Assembly (NCBI RefSeq): GCF_000744785.1
Contig: NZ_JQMO01000003.1
Coordinates: 3,038,001 to 3,102,000 of the forward strand
DNA: 64,000 nucleotides
Source: Kitasatospora azatica KCTC 9699
Lineage (GTDB): Bacteria > Actinomycetota > Actinomycetes > Streptomycetales > Streptomycetaceae
Reading direction: 5' to 3'
Below the pieces are notes generated by a model. The model was not told where the DNA came from. It did not search any database and saw only the letters and a list, made by a program, of their open reading frames with translations. This document shows positions 16,327-24,468 of the stretch, piece after piece (the stretch's first letter is position 1; every line of letters begins with the position of its first letter). The translations under genes were made by a program, and so were the position numbers.

Positions 16327-17244
16327 ATGGATCTACGCCGCTTGCGGTACTTCGTGGCCGTGGCCGAGGAGTTGCACTTCGGCCGAGCGGCGGCCCGGCT
16401 GCACATGTCGCAGCCGCCGTTGAGTCGGCGGATCCGCGAGTTGGAGGACTGGCTGGGGACGCGGCTGTTCGACCGCTCGGCCCAGGGCGTGCGGTTGACC
16501 GAGGCGGGGCGGGTGCTGCTGGCCGAGGCGCGGGAACTGCTCGAGGCGGCGGAGCGGGCGAGCGAACGGGTCCGGCAGACCGCCGGACGGCGCTCCATCG
16601 TGGTGGGCACTGTGGCCGGGGCCGGTCGGGGTCTCGGCCCGCGCGCCGCCGAGTCTTTCCGGCGCAGCCACCCGGAGGCGCTGGTGCGGCTGCGGGAAAC
16701 CGGGATCAGCGATCCGACCGCAGGATTGCGAGCCGGAGCGGTGGATGTCGCGCTGACCCGGCTGCCGTTCGACACCAGCGGACTGGCCGTCAGGGTGCTG
16801 GCGAGCGAGCCGGTGGTCGCAGTCGTTCCGTCCGGTGACCTGCTGGCGCGGCGGGAGAGGGTGGCGGTGGCCGAGCTCGCCGACCGACCGTGGATGCGGC
16901 TGCCGGAGGAGGCGGACCCGGCCTGGCGGCGCTACTGGCTCGGCCAGGCGGGCCGCGCCGCCTCCGTACCGCTCGACCGGGCGCAGCCCGAGGCGGGGCC
17001 GCCTCGGGTGCAGAACGGCGAGGGACCGGTGGTCCGGGCGGTGGCCGAATGCCTGCACGCCGTGATCTGGCAGGGCGCGGTCGGCATCCTGCCGATCGGT
17101 GCCACGCGCCACCACCGGACCGAAGGCGTGACCTTCGTTCCGCTGACCGACTACCCGCGCAGCCGCGTGGTGCTCGCCTGGCCCGCTGAGAACCCGGACC
17201 CCACCGTCGTCGCCTTCGTCGAGGCCGCAGCCGCCTCGGCCTGA
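16327..17244 (+). CDS. LysR-family transcriptional regulator
   Basis: A 305-residue LysR regulator. The winged helix-turn-helix occupies residues 1-60 (MDLRRLRYFVAVAEELHFGRAA, LHMSQPPLSRRIRELEDWLG, LFDRSAQGVRLTEAG), and the remaining two thirds are the periplasmic-binding-protein-like effector domain, with the usual AVVPSGDLLARRERVAVAELADRPWMRLP segment. ATG at 16327 is chosen because it starts the conserved domain directly; an in-frame GTG lies 9 bp upstream. It follows the SDR gene on the same strand, which is unusual for LysR regulators (they are normally divergent), so it may be co-transcribed with its target. The inducer is unknown. Confidence 0.9.
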   Translation: MDLRRLRYFVAVAEELHFGRAAARLHMSQPPLSRRIRELEDWLGTRLFDRSAQGVRLTEAGRVLLAEARELLEAAERASERVRQTAGRRSIVVGTVAGAGRGLGPRAAESFRRSHPEALVRLRETGISDPTAGLRAGAVDVALTRLPFDTSGLAVRVLASEPVVAVVPSGDLLARRERVAVAELADRPWMRLPEEADPAWRRYWLGQAGRAASVPLDRAQPEAGPPRVQNGEGPVVRAVAECLHAVIWQGAVGILPIGATRHHRTEGVTFVPLTDYPRSRVVLAWPAENPDPTVVAFVEAAAASA

Positions 17245-17358
17245 GGCGGGGTACTGCTGGAGAGTCCAGAAGGAGAAGCGCTGGCTGAGACTGTGAACGA
17301 GGAAGGCCCGGACGGCTGTGCGGTTTCTAGATGCGTGGGTTGGGTCGGCGGCGGGTGC

Positions 17359-18204
17359 TCAGCCGTTGCTGTCGTCGTGGGCGAGGTTGCCGCCCAGTTC
17401 GCGGGAGGCTTCCGCCTGTGCCAGCAACTCCTGGGCCTTGGCCCTGACGCCCTCGATGGCGTCCGCGCCGGCGACGAAGCGCAGCGGCGGGGTGGCCTGG
17501 TCGGCGATGGTCAGCAGGGCCTGGGCGAGCTTGCTGGGATCGCCGGGTTGCTGGCCGTTCATGCTCTTCCAGGCCGCGATGGTTGCGCTGGTGCGCTCGG
17601 CGTAGTCGTCAATGGTCGGCTCGGGCCAGGTGGTGGAGGCGTCCACGAGCAGTTCGGTGCGGAAGAAGCCGGGTTCCACGACCGTGGTGCGGATCCCGTA
17701 GGGCTCCAGGTCGTAGCGCAGGGACTCCATCCAGCCCTCGACGGCGAACTTGGAGGCGGCATAAGCGACGCAGAACTCCTGGCCGATCAGTCCGGCGGAC
17801 GAGGAGAGGGTGATGACGTGGCCATTGCGCTGCTTGCGCAGGATCGGCAGGATCGCGCGGGTGACGTTCATGGGGCCGAAGAGGTTGGTCTCGAACTGCT
17901 GGCGCATCTGGGCGGGCGTGATCTCCTCGAAGTAGCCGGCGAAGAAGTTCCCGGCGTTGTTGACCAGGACGTCGATGCGGCCGAAGCGGTCGACCGCGGC
18001 CTGCGCGGCTGCCTGGGCGTCGTCCGGGCTGGTGATGTCAAGCTTGGTGACCAGCAGGTTGTCCTGCGGTCCGCCGAGGGTCTTCTCGACCTCCTCGGGG
18101 CGGCGGCCGGTGGCGACGACCCGGTGGCCCGCCTTGAGGGCCTGGCGGGCGATGTCGGTGCCCAGGCCGCGTCCGGCACCGGTGACGAAAATGACCTTGC
18201 TCAT
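17359..18204 (-). CDS. SDR-family oxidoreductase
   Basis: A 281-residue classical SDR. TGAGRGLG (residues 8-15) is the cofactor loop, NNAGNFF is near 86-92, LSSSAG near 138 supplies the catalytic Ser, and YAASK near 153-157 the Tyr and Lys. The long C-terminal part (FFRTELLVDASTTWPEPTIDDYAE) is typical of SDRs annotated as ketoreductase or oxidoreductase with unknown substrates. ATG 18204 is preceded by GAGAGGGAACCCACC, a good ribosome site, and upstream in-frame codons are not needed. The second SDR gene lies 127 bp upstream on the same strand; the two are probably one transcription unit divergent from the XRE regulator. Confidence 0.88.
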   Translation of the reverse strand: MSKVIFVTGAGRGLGTDIARQALKAGHRVVATGRRPEEVEKTLGGPQDNLLVTKLDITSPDDAQAAAQAAVDRFGRIDVLVNNAGNFFAGYFEEITPAQMRQQFETNLFGPMNVTRAILPILRKQRNGHVITLSSSAGLIGQEFCVAYAASKFAVEGWMESLRYDLEPYGIRTTVVEPGFFRTELLVDASTTWPEPTIDDYAERTSATIAAWKSMNGQQPGDPSKLAQALLTIADQATPPLRFVAGADAIEGVRAKAQELLAQAEASRELGGNLAHDDSNG

Positions 18205-18331
18205 GGTGGGTTCCCTCTCAGATGCGGTGCCGTACTCGGCACCGGGTGTGGTGTGGTGATGCGCGGTCACGCGAAGGCGGTCAGGTCTCCCTGGCTGTCG
18301 GCACGTTCATCGATCGCTGTCGTGCTGAGGG

Positions 18332-19099
18332 TCAGGCTTGATCGGTGGGCATGATCCACAATTCGCCGACCGAGGCGTGGCGGGGGCGGGTGACCATGTA
18401 GGCGACGCCGTCGGCGATGTCCTCGGGAGCGAGTACCTCGGTCTGCTCGTAGAAGCTGTCGATCGCTGCGCGGACCTCGGGCTTGTGGTCGTTGTGCGAG
18501 CCCAGTTCGGTCGCCACGCCACCGGGCTCCAGGACGCCGACGCGCACGTGACGCCGGGTCACCTCCTGGCGCAGGGACTCGGTGAAGCCGTTTACTCCGA
18601 ACTTGGTGAGGTTGTAGACGCCGTAGCCGTTCCACGCCACGCGTCCGGCGATGGAGCTGATGTTGACGATGTCGGCGACCCGGCGCGGACCCTGTTCGGC
18701 GGCCTGCAGCAGGTGCGGCAGGGCGGCGCGGGTGGTGGAGAGCAGGCCCTGGACGTTGACGGCGATCATGCGGTCCCAGTCCTCGGCGTCCGCGCCGACG
18801 ACCGGGCCCAGCAGCATCAGGCCCGCGTTGTTGACCAGGGTGTCCAGCCGCCCGAAGTGCTCGACGGTCTGCTGCACGGCTGCTTCGGCCTGGGTGCGGT
18901 CGGTGATGTCCGCCTCGACTGCCAGCGCGGTCCCGCCCGCCTTCTCGATCTCGGCGGCGAGGTCGGTGAGGCGGTCCTTGCGACGGGCGATGAGCGAGAC
19001 GCCGGCCCCGTGCTCGGCCAGCCGGCGGGCGGTGGCGGCGCCGATACCGCTGCTCGCCCCGGTGACCAGGGCGACTGTGCCGGTCAGATTCGATGCCAT
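18332..19099 (-). CDS. SDR-family oxidoreductase
   Basis: A 255-residue SDR. The NAD(P) loop TGASSGIG is at residues 13-20, NNAGLML near 90-96, and the catalytic residues lie in NISSIAGR and YNLTKFGV. The YxxxK here has Asn-Leu-Thr between Tyr and Lys, as in YdfG/clavulanate-dehydrogenase-like SDRs. ATG at 19099 is preceded by AAAGAGGACACTCCC. It is divergent from the XRE regulator at 19321, with a GTCTGGCAGTAC-containing site between them; regulators of that type often repress an adjacent SDR gene. The neighbouring SDR at 17359-18204 is probably co-transcribed. Confidence 0.88.
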   Translation of the reverse strand: MASNLTGTVALVTGASSGIGAATARRLAEHGAGVSLIARRKDRLTDLAAEIEKAGGTALAVEADITDRTQAEAAVQQTVEHFGRLDTLVNNAGLMLLGPVVGADAEDWDRMIAVNVQGLLSTTRAALPHLLQAAEQGPRRVADIVNISSIAGRVAWNGYGVYNLTKFGVNGFTESLRQEVTRRHVRVGVLEPGGVATELGSHNDHKPEVRAAIDSFYEQTEVLAPEDIADGVAYMVTRPRHASVGELWIMPTDQA

Positions 19100-19259
19100 G
19101 GGAGTGTCCTCTTTCTGGGCGTGCGGGGGCTCGCGCCGGAGTGTCAGACCAGGTGGGAGGGGTGCGACTGCGAGTGCCGTGATCTGTGCGGTGGGCCCTG
19201 CATCCAGGCAACCACCCGCCGACCACGCCTGGACGGTCGTACGGGGCACCGCTCTGCCG

Positions 19260-19277
19260 GGGGTCTGGCAGTACCCC
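19260..19277. promoter_or_regulatory. Inverted repeat between SDR gene and XRE regulator
   Basis: GGGGTCTGGCAGTACCCC has 5-bp inverted ends (GGGGT/ACCCC) around CTGGCAGT. It lies 43 bp upstream of the XRE regulator ATG and 160 bp upstream of the SDR start, a plausible operator for autoregulation and repression of the divergent SDR unit. No binding data exist here; the call rests on symmetry and position. Confidence 0.45.
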
Positions 19278-19320
19278 TCTCAGGCGGCCCGGGGCGCGGG
19301 GGCGGCCGTACGGTGGATCC

Positions 19321-20205
19321 ATGGACCGCAGCAGCGAGATCCGTGAGTTCCTGCGGACCCGTCGGGCCCGGATCACCCCCGACCAGGCCGGCCTCGCCCC
19401 CGATCTGCGGGTGCGCCGAGTGCCGGGTCTGCGCCGCGAGGAAGTCGCCCAGCTCGCCGGAGTCAGCGTCGACTACTACATCCGCCTGGAACGGGGACGC
19501 ACCCAGGGCGTCTCCGAAGCCGTCCTGGAGGCCGTGGCCCGCGCCCTGCAGCTGGACGACACCGAGCGCGCCCACCTCTTCGATCTCGCCCAGCCCACCG
19601 CCACCCGGGCCCGCCCCAGGCGGCCACCGAACCCGCAGCGGGTCCGCCCGGTCATGTACCGGGCCCTGGACTCCCTCAGCGTCCCCGCGCTCATCCAGGG
19701 GCGACGCATGGACGTGCTGGCCGCCAACCGACTCGGCTACGCCCTCTTCGCCGACTTCCAGGCCCGACCCCACCGCGAGCGCAACTTCGCCCGCTTCGTC
19801 TTCCTCGACGAGGCCGCCCGCGCCCTGTACACCGACTGGGAGAAGGCCGCCGGCGACTGCGTGGCCACGCTGCACCTGTACGCCGGACGCCACCCCGACG
19901 ACCCACAGCTCACCGAACTGATCGGTGAACTGTCCCTGCACAGCGACACCTTCCGACGCCTGTGGGCCGACCACGACGTCCTCGCCCACGCCACCGGCAC
20001 CAAGCGCCTGCACCACCCGCTAGTTGGCGACCTGACCCTCGACTACGTGGTCCTGGCCGTCGAAGGCGACCCCGACCAGAGCCTCGTCATCCTCACCCCC
20101 GAACCCGCCTCCCCCTCCGCCGAAGCCCTCGACATCCTCGCCAGCTGGACCAGCACATCCCCCACCGGGCCGCACGCCACCGACGAGACGCGCCCAGTCG
20201 TCTGA
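19321..20205 (+). CDS. XRE-family regulator with MmyB-like ligand-binding domain
   Basis: A 294-residue protein with an N-terminal XRE helix-turn-helix (residues about 5-80: IREFLRTRRARITPDQAGL, VPGLRREEVAQLAGVSVDYYIRLERGR) and a C-terminal MmyB-like domain (residues about 105-275: DSLSVPALIQGRRMDVLAANRLGYALFADF, and the LWADHDV and HHPLVGDLTLDY segments). This fusion is abundant in streptomycetes and typically represses a divergent SDR gene, as seen here. The MmyB domain was proposed to bind fatty acids or similar hydrophobic ligands. The ATG has little space for a ribosome site (GGTGGATCC), so translation may be weak or leaderless. Confidence 0.9.
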   Translation: MDRSSEIREFLRTRRARITPDQAGLAPDLRVRRVPGLRREEVAQLAGVSVDYYIRLERGRTQGVSEAVLEAVARALQLDDTERAHLFDLAQPTATRARPRRPPNPQRVRPVMYRALDSLSVPALIQGRRMDVLAANRLGYALFADFQARPHRERNFARFVFLDEAARALYTDWEKAAGDCVATLHLYAGRHPDDPQLTELIGELSLHSDTFRRLWADHDVLAHATGTKRLHHPLVGDLTLDYVVLAVEGDPDQSLVILTPEPASPSAEALDILASWTSTSPTGPHATDETRPVV

Positions 20206-20336
20206 AAACCGTCCAGGACCCCAGCAGCGCCCCGGCTCTGGGGTCAGCCCGCCCAGGAGTCCGAGGATCCCGACGAAGAGCGGCCGGGAAGGCCCGAAAA
20301 TCCCAACTGAGACCAAAACTGAGACCACGGAACGAC

Positions 20337-20373
20337 GAAGGCCCCGACCGCCGGGCGGCGGGTCGGGTCCTTC
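20337..20373. terminator. Hairpin terminator beside tRNA-Ser remnant B
   Basis: GAAGGCCCCGACC and GGTCGGGTCCTTC pair around a GC-rich loop. It stands in the same place, relative to the tRNA fragment, as the hairpins at copies A and C, but its arms differ. On the plus strand it would also end the XRE regulator transcript. Confidence 0.75.
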
Positions 20374-20392
20374 GTTATGGCTGGTCGGCCAT

Positions 20393-20447
20393 GGCGGAGG
20401 ATACGAGATTCGAACTCGTGAGGGGTTGCCCCCAACACGCTTTCCAA
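20393..20447 (-). repeat. tRNA-Ser 3' fragment, attachment-site copy B
   Basis: 55 bp identical to copy A and to the 3' part of the intact tRNA-Ser gene, again ending after TTTCCAA at the anticodon loop. It is the middle of three copies and therefore the junction between two stacked insertions. Confidence 0.9.
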
Positions 20448-20709
20448 TTCTCCTCGGTGCCGTCCGCCGGGGTCCGTGCCGGTTCTGACCTGCAGTGGAG
20501 CGGGTGGCCCGTCAGCGACTGAACTTGGTTGGACGGGGGTGAACGAGACCAGACCTGAGACCACGGCGCCAGCGCTCGGGCGGCCGGTTCTGGGCCTGTC
20601 ACCACTGGCCTACCGTCACGCCCACGACGCACCGGAGCTGATGGCGGCCGGTGACCACCCGGCCGAGCACCGGACAGCCGTGTCGGACCGGCCCGGCGCT
20701 CTCGGCGGA

Positions 20710-21093
20710 TCAGAGGGTGGCGGCGCGCAGTGCGATCAGGGCGATGGAGGCCAGGGTGAGGAGCACCGCCGGAGGCGCGCCCTTGCGGTCGCCGACGCGC
20801 AGGTGGGAGGCGACCGCCCCGGCGAAATAGAGCGTCAGGCCGATCGCGGCGGCGATTCCGACGGATCCCCACCAGAGTCCGGCGATCGCACCGGCCGCGC
20901 CCGCGATCTGAGCGCCGATCAGGAAAGCCATCATGCCCTGCGGCACTCCGAGGGTGGACATCTGCTCGGTGATGTGCCGCGTCCGCAGGGACTTGGCTCC
21001 GGCCGATACCAGGAGAACGGCCGACATGAACACAGTGACGACGGCAAGGGAGACGAACACGGCTGAAACCTCAATCGTGCGAGATGCGAGCAA
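20710..21093 (-). CDS. DoxX-like membrane protein
   Basis: A 127-residue protein with four hydrophobic segments (VFVSLAVVTVFMSAVLLVSAGAKSL, MAFLIGAQIAGAAGAIAGLWW, VGIAAAIGLTLYFAGAVASHL, AVLLTLASIALIALRAATL), which is the DoxX/DoxX-like topology. The AGAKSLRTRHITEQMSTLGVPQGMM segment matches the conserved cytoplasmic loop of DoxX-like proteins. Its function is not known, although relatives are linked to redox stress or quinone metabolism. It is divergent from the HxlR regulator at 21156 with 62 bp between them, so the regulator very likely controls it. Confidence 0.82.
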   Translation of the reverse strand: MLASRTIEVSAVFVSLAVVTVFMSAVLLVSAGAKSLRTRHITEQMSTLGVPQGMMAFLIGAQIAGAAGAIAGLWWGSVGIAAAIGLTLYFAGAVASHLRVGDRKGAPPAVLLTLASIALIALRAATL

Positions 21094-21155
21094 GGGACGT
21101 GCGCACCTCGACGACGATAGGCGGCCGATAGGTACCTCCAGGTAACCTTCGGGGC

Positions 21156-21587
21156 ATGAGCCAGCGACCCGGAATCGCCTTCCTCGCCGACTGCCCCGCT
21201 CTCCTGGCCATGGAGATCATCGCCAGCAAGTGGTCCATGGTCACGCTCTTCGCGCTGACCGACGGCCCGTTGCGCCACGGCGAGCTGGTCGAGCTGAGCG
21301 GCGGCATCTCACGCAAGGTACTGACTCAGACGCTGCGCCGGCTCCAGGCCAACGGGCTCGTCGAGCGGCACGCGTATGCCGAGGCGCCGCCGCGGGTGGA
21401 ATACAGCCTGACCGATCTAGGGCGAACCATGGAGGAGCCCATCAGGTTGCTCACCGCCTGGGCGCGGGAGAACGGCGAGGCGGTCGTCGCCTTCCGGGAA
21501 GCAGCCGACGTGGCCACAACCACCGAGGCGGACCAGGCGACCCCGGTGAAGATCCTTCCTGTCGATGAGAACTTGAACCGTTTCTGA
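21156..21587 (+). CDS. HxlR-family transcriptional regulator
   Basis: A 143-residue winged-helix regulator. The HxlR core is complete: ALLAMEIIASKWSMVTLFALTDGPLRHGELVELSGGISRKVLTQTLRRLQANGLVERHAY, then VEYSLTDLGRTMEEPIRLLTAWARE. Cys13 in FLADCPALL is in the position used as a redox or electrophile sensor by many family members. It is divergent from the DoxX-like gene, a common HxlR target. The ATG has the weak upstream GGTAACCTTCGGGGC. Confidence 0.9.
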   Translation: MSQRPGIAFLADCPALLAMEIIASKWSMVTLFALTDGPLRHGELVELSGGISRKVLTQTLRRLQANGLVERHAYAEAPPRVEYSLTDLGRTMEEPIRLLTAWARENGEAVVAFREAADVATTTEADQATPVKILPVDENLNRF

Positions 21588-21722
21588 TCAACAGGTGTCG
21601 AAGGGGCTTCGCGGCGGGATCGTTCGGTCCGGCCGGGTCGGTCCCCGTCATGACAGCGCCGCAACGGAGAGCTGGTTCGCCCTGTTCCAGGCCGGGACCA
21701 CCGGCCCGTCCCAGCAGACGAC

Positions 21723-21755
21723 GAAGGCCCGGACCGCTGAGCGGTCCGGGCCTTC
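21723..21755 (-). terminator. Terminator of the intact tRNA-Ser gene
   Basis: GAAGGCCCGGACCGC and GCGGTCCGGGCCTTC form a perfect 15-bp stem with the 3-base loop TGA. Read on the minus strand it follows the tRNA 3' end by 6 bp. Confidence 0.85.
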
Positions 21756-21761
21756 TGCCGG

Positions 21762-21846
21762 CGGAGGATACGAGATTCGAACTCGTGAGGGGTTGCCCCC
21801 AACACGCTTTCCAAGCGTGCGCCCTAGGCCTCTAGGCGAATCCTCC
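21762..21846 (-). tRNA. tRNA-Ser (anticodon GGA), complete
   Basis: The minus strand reads an 85-nt class II tRNA. The acceptor stem GGAGGAT pairs with ATCCTCC, followed by discriminator G. The anticodon arm ACGCTTGGAAAGCGT has GGA in the loop, and a long variable arm (TTGGGGGCAACCCC) is present as expected for Ser. The T arm is CACGAGTTCGAATCTCGT. CCA is not encoded. Its 3' part is the attachment site whose copies lie at 15143 and 20393. Confidence 0.95.
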
Positions 21847-21978
21847 GTGGGAGAGCTTAGCCCATGTTGAGGGGTGCTCGCGAACCGCTATCTCGCAGGT
21901 GAGGGGGTGGGGGTGGCCTAAGGATCGGAGAGGGGGTGGGTGTGCGGAGGCGGGGCGGGGATCCGCTACTCTTGGGGG

Positions 21979-22068
21979 CAGCCCCTCGTGTGGCGTTATC
22001 TCTCTGAACCCCCCCAGGGCCGGAAGGCAGCAAGGGTAGGAGGGCTCTGGCGGGTGCACGAGGGGTCC
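21979..22068 (+). ncRNA. ffs: Signal recognition particle RNA, small bacterial type
   Basis: The plus strand holds the conserved apical domain of 4.5S RNA: CCAGGGCCGGAAGGCAGCAAGG (split by the loop GGAA) and the matching GGAGGGCTCTGG. The outer arms CCCTCGTG (21983-21990) and CACGAGGG (22057-22064) pair to close the hairpin. A run of six T follows at 22072-22077 and ends the transcript. Its location just upstream of dnaX is the usual one in actinobacteria. It acts with Ffh in membrane targeting. Exact ends are estimated from the pairing. Confidence 0.95.
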
Positions 22069-22121
22069 TTGTTTTTTGGGGGCCGACGCGTTTGTCGGTC
22101 TGTCCCGATATCGTCGGTGGC

Positions 22122-24336
22122 GTGTCCCTAGCCCTGTACCGCCGCTATCGCCCCGAGACTTTCGCCGAGGTCATCGGGCAGGAGCACGTGACCGCTCCGC
22201 TCCAGCAGGCCCTGCGCAACAACAGGGTCAACCACGCCTACCTGTTCAGCGGCCCGCGCGGGTGCGGGAAGACGACCAGTGCGCGGATCCTCGCGCGGTG
22301 TCTGAACTGTGCGCAGGGTCCGACGCCGACTCCCTGCGGGGAGTGCCAGAGCTGCACCGACCTGGCGACCGGCGGCCCGGGCTCGATCGACGTGATCGAG
22401 ATCGACGCCGCTTCGCACGGTGGTGTGGACGACGCGCGTGAGCTGCGCGAGCGGGCGTTCTTCGCGCCGGTGCACAGCCGGTACAAGATCTTCATCCTGG
22501 ACGAGGCGCACATGGTGACCTCGGCCGGCTTCAACGCGCTGCTCAAGGTGGTGGAGGAGCCGCCGGAGCACCTGAAGTTCATCTTCGCCACCACCGAGCC
22601 GGAGAAGGTGATCGGGACGATCCGGTCCCGGACCCACCACTACCCGTTCCGGCTGGTCCCGCCGGGGACGCTGCGGGACTACCTGACCGAGGTGTGCGGG
22701 CGCGAGGGCATCCAGGTCGAGGAGTCGGTGTTCCCGCTGGTGGTCCGGGCCGGCGCCGGGTCGGTGCGTGACTCGATGTCGGTGATGGACCAGCTGCTGG
22801 CCGGCGCCGGCGAGGGCGGCGTCACGTACCAGATGGCCACCGCGCTGCTCGGCTACACCGACTCCGCGCTGCTGGACGAGGTGGTGGACGCCTTCGCCGC
22901 GCAGGACGGGGCGACGGTGTTCCAGGTGATCGACCGGGTGGTCGAGGGCGGGCACGATCCGCGGCGCTTCGTGACGGACCTGCTGGAGCGGCTGCGTGAC
23001 CTGGTGATCCTGGCCACAGTGCCGGACGCGGGGGAGAAGGGGCTGATCGACGCACCGGCGGACCGGGTCGCGGTGATGCAGGCGCAGGCCGACCGGTTCG
23101 GGGCGGCGGAGCTGAGCCGGGCCGCCGACATCGTCAACACCGGGTTGACGGAGATGCGGGGTAACGCGGCACCGCGACTGCAGTTGGAGCTGATCTGCGC
23201 CCGGGTGATGCTGCCGGGCGCGTACGCGGACGAGCTGTCGCTGATGGCGCGGGTGGACAAGCTGGAGCGTCGCGGCGCGGTGATGGTGGGTCAGGAGGGC
23301 GCCGCAGTCGTCCCGATGGCCGCACCTCAGATGCCGCAGGTCCAGCAGATGCAGCCGGTCCAGCAGATGCCGCAGGGCCAGCCGGTGCCGCAGCCGCAGC
23401 AGGTACAGAACGTGCAGCAGGCGCCCCCGCGCCCGCCCCGGCCGCGCCCGCCCCGCCGGCCGGCCCCGCTCCCGGGGCCTGGCCGATCCCGCGGAGCTTC
23501 CCCGCCCCCGCGGCGGCCGCGCCCACCCCCGCTGCGCCCGCCCCGCCCGCGCCGGAACCCGCTCCCCGGCCGAGCGCCCCCGCCGCCGCTGCCCCCGCTC
23601 CCGTTGCCCCCGCCCCGCCCCTGCCGCGCCCGCCGCACAGCAGCAGCAGGGCGCGGCCCAGGTGCGTCAGCTCTGGCCGCAGGTGCTGGAGGCGGTGAAG
23701 AACCGTCGCCGCTTCACCTGGATCCTGCTCAGCCAGAACGGCCAGGTGGCCGGCTTCGACGGCAGCACGCTGCAGGTCTCGTTCATCAATGCCGGCGCCC
23801 GGGACAGCTTCGTCAGCAGCAACAGCGACGACGTGCTGCGCCAGGCCCTTGCGGACGCGCTCGGCGTGGACTGGCGGGTCGACTGCATCGTCGACCCGTC
23901 GGGTGGCACCGCGCCGCCCCCGCAGGCGGGTGGTGGCGGCGGTGCCGGTGGTTGGGGAGGCGGCGGCGCGCCGCAGGCCCCGCGTCCGGCGGCACCCGCC
24001 GCGACCGCGACGGCCGTCGGCGGTCACCACCCCCAGGCGCCAGGCGGCTACCCGTCGGCGTCCCCGGCGGCCCCGAGCTCCCCGGCATCGCCCGTACCGA
24101 GCCCGCCCGCGCCCGCGCGGACGGCCACCGCCCCGGCGAGCCCGGCTGCGCCCACCGCGCCCCCGCCACCCCCGCCGGCACCGGAGGACGAGTACCCGCC
24201 CGACGACTACTCGGCGGACGACTACTCGGCCGCTGACGCCCCGACCCCGCCGGCCGCCCAGACCGCCTCCGGCGAGGAGTTGATCCTGCGGGAGCTGGGC
24301 GCCACCGTGCTGGAGGAGATCCAGCACGGCGGTTAG
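22122..24336 (+). CDS. dnaX: DNA polymerase III subunit gamma/tau, reading frame interrupted twice in this sequence
   Basis: The first 430 residues are a clear DnaX clamp-loader ATPase: Walker A GPRGCGKTT at 44-52, zinc cysteines at 60, 63, 72, 75 and 78 (the last three in CGECQSC), Walker B ILDEAH at 125-130, and sensor 1 IFATTEPEKV. GTG 22122 starts the conserved LALYRRYRP. The C-terminal tau part (QLWPQVLEAVKNRRRFTWILLSQNGQVAGFDG, ending LGATVLEEIQHGG at 24336) is in a different frame. In between, near 23424-23428 and again near 23606-23613, both in C-runs, the natural Pro/Ala-rich linker moves from frame 0 to frame 2 to frame 1, as if one base were missing at each place. If real, the continuous first frame ends at 24236 without the tau domain. 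Sequencing error in the C-runs is the simplest explanation. Confidence 0.85.
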
Positions 24337-24468
24337 CGGCTGTCCGGCCGAGGACGCCGGTGCGCAACCGGAGCCCGTACGGTCCACGTCCACCCAGGAC
24401 GTAGGCTCAGCCCGAGGTAGTCCTACCGACGACGTAGCGTGACCAGATCTCAGGCAGGAGAGAGAGCC

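Larger units (their letters stand above)
15143..20447. mobile_element. tRNA-Ser-borne genomic island 1, no integrase left
   Basis: The 5.3-kb segment is bounded by direct repeats of the tRNA-Ser 3' end (15143-15197 and 20393-20447). It carries two SDR genes with regulators (SDR-LysR, SDR-SDR-XRE) but no recombinase, replication or transfer gene. Either the integrase was deleted or the island was mobilised in trans. Beyond the tRNA part, both ends share GTTCTGACCTGC about 40 bp inward, which may be part of the recombinase binding region. Boundaries follow from the repeats; the island status is inference. Confidence 0.7.
20305..20563. other. Repeated TGAGACCA motifs flanking tRNA-Ser copy B
   Basis: The 9-mer CTGAGACCA occurs at 20307-20315, 20319-20327 and 20555-20563, and a variant GAACGAGACCA is at 20541-20551. 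They lie on both sides of the tRNA-Ser fragment at 20393-20447. Regularly placed short repeats around an attachment core are what arm-type binding sites of a tyrosine recombinase look like. A related GGGGTGAATGAGACCC is at 12631-12646, outside the islands. The stretch 20206-20709 otherwise contains no credible gene. Confidence 0.5.
20393..21815. mobile_element. tRNA-Ser-borne genomic island 2, remnant
   Basis: A 1.4-kb segment between tRNA-Ser copy B and the intact tRNA-Ser gene. It contains only a DoxX-like membrane protein gene and a divergent HxlR regulator. No recombinase is left. The intact tRNA at its right end shows that the last element to integrate supplied its own 3' tRNA end and so restored a functional gene. 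Confidence 0.65.

Noticed and set aside
20244..20564. Short ORFs containing LGATPHEFESRIL at each tRNA-Ser copy
   Set aside because: They are translations of the tRNA-Ser 3' fragment, not proteins; the repeated peptide only reflects the repeated tRNA sequence.
23410..23640. E. coli-type programmed -1 frameshift in dnaX
   Set aside because: No A AAA AAG slippery heptamer; two shifts would be needed, and both sites are plain C-runs prone to sequencing error.
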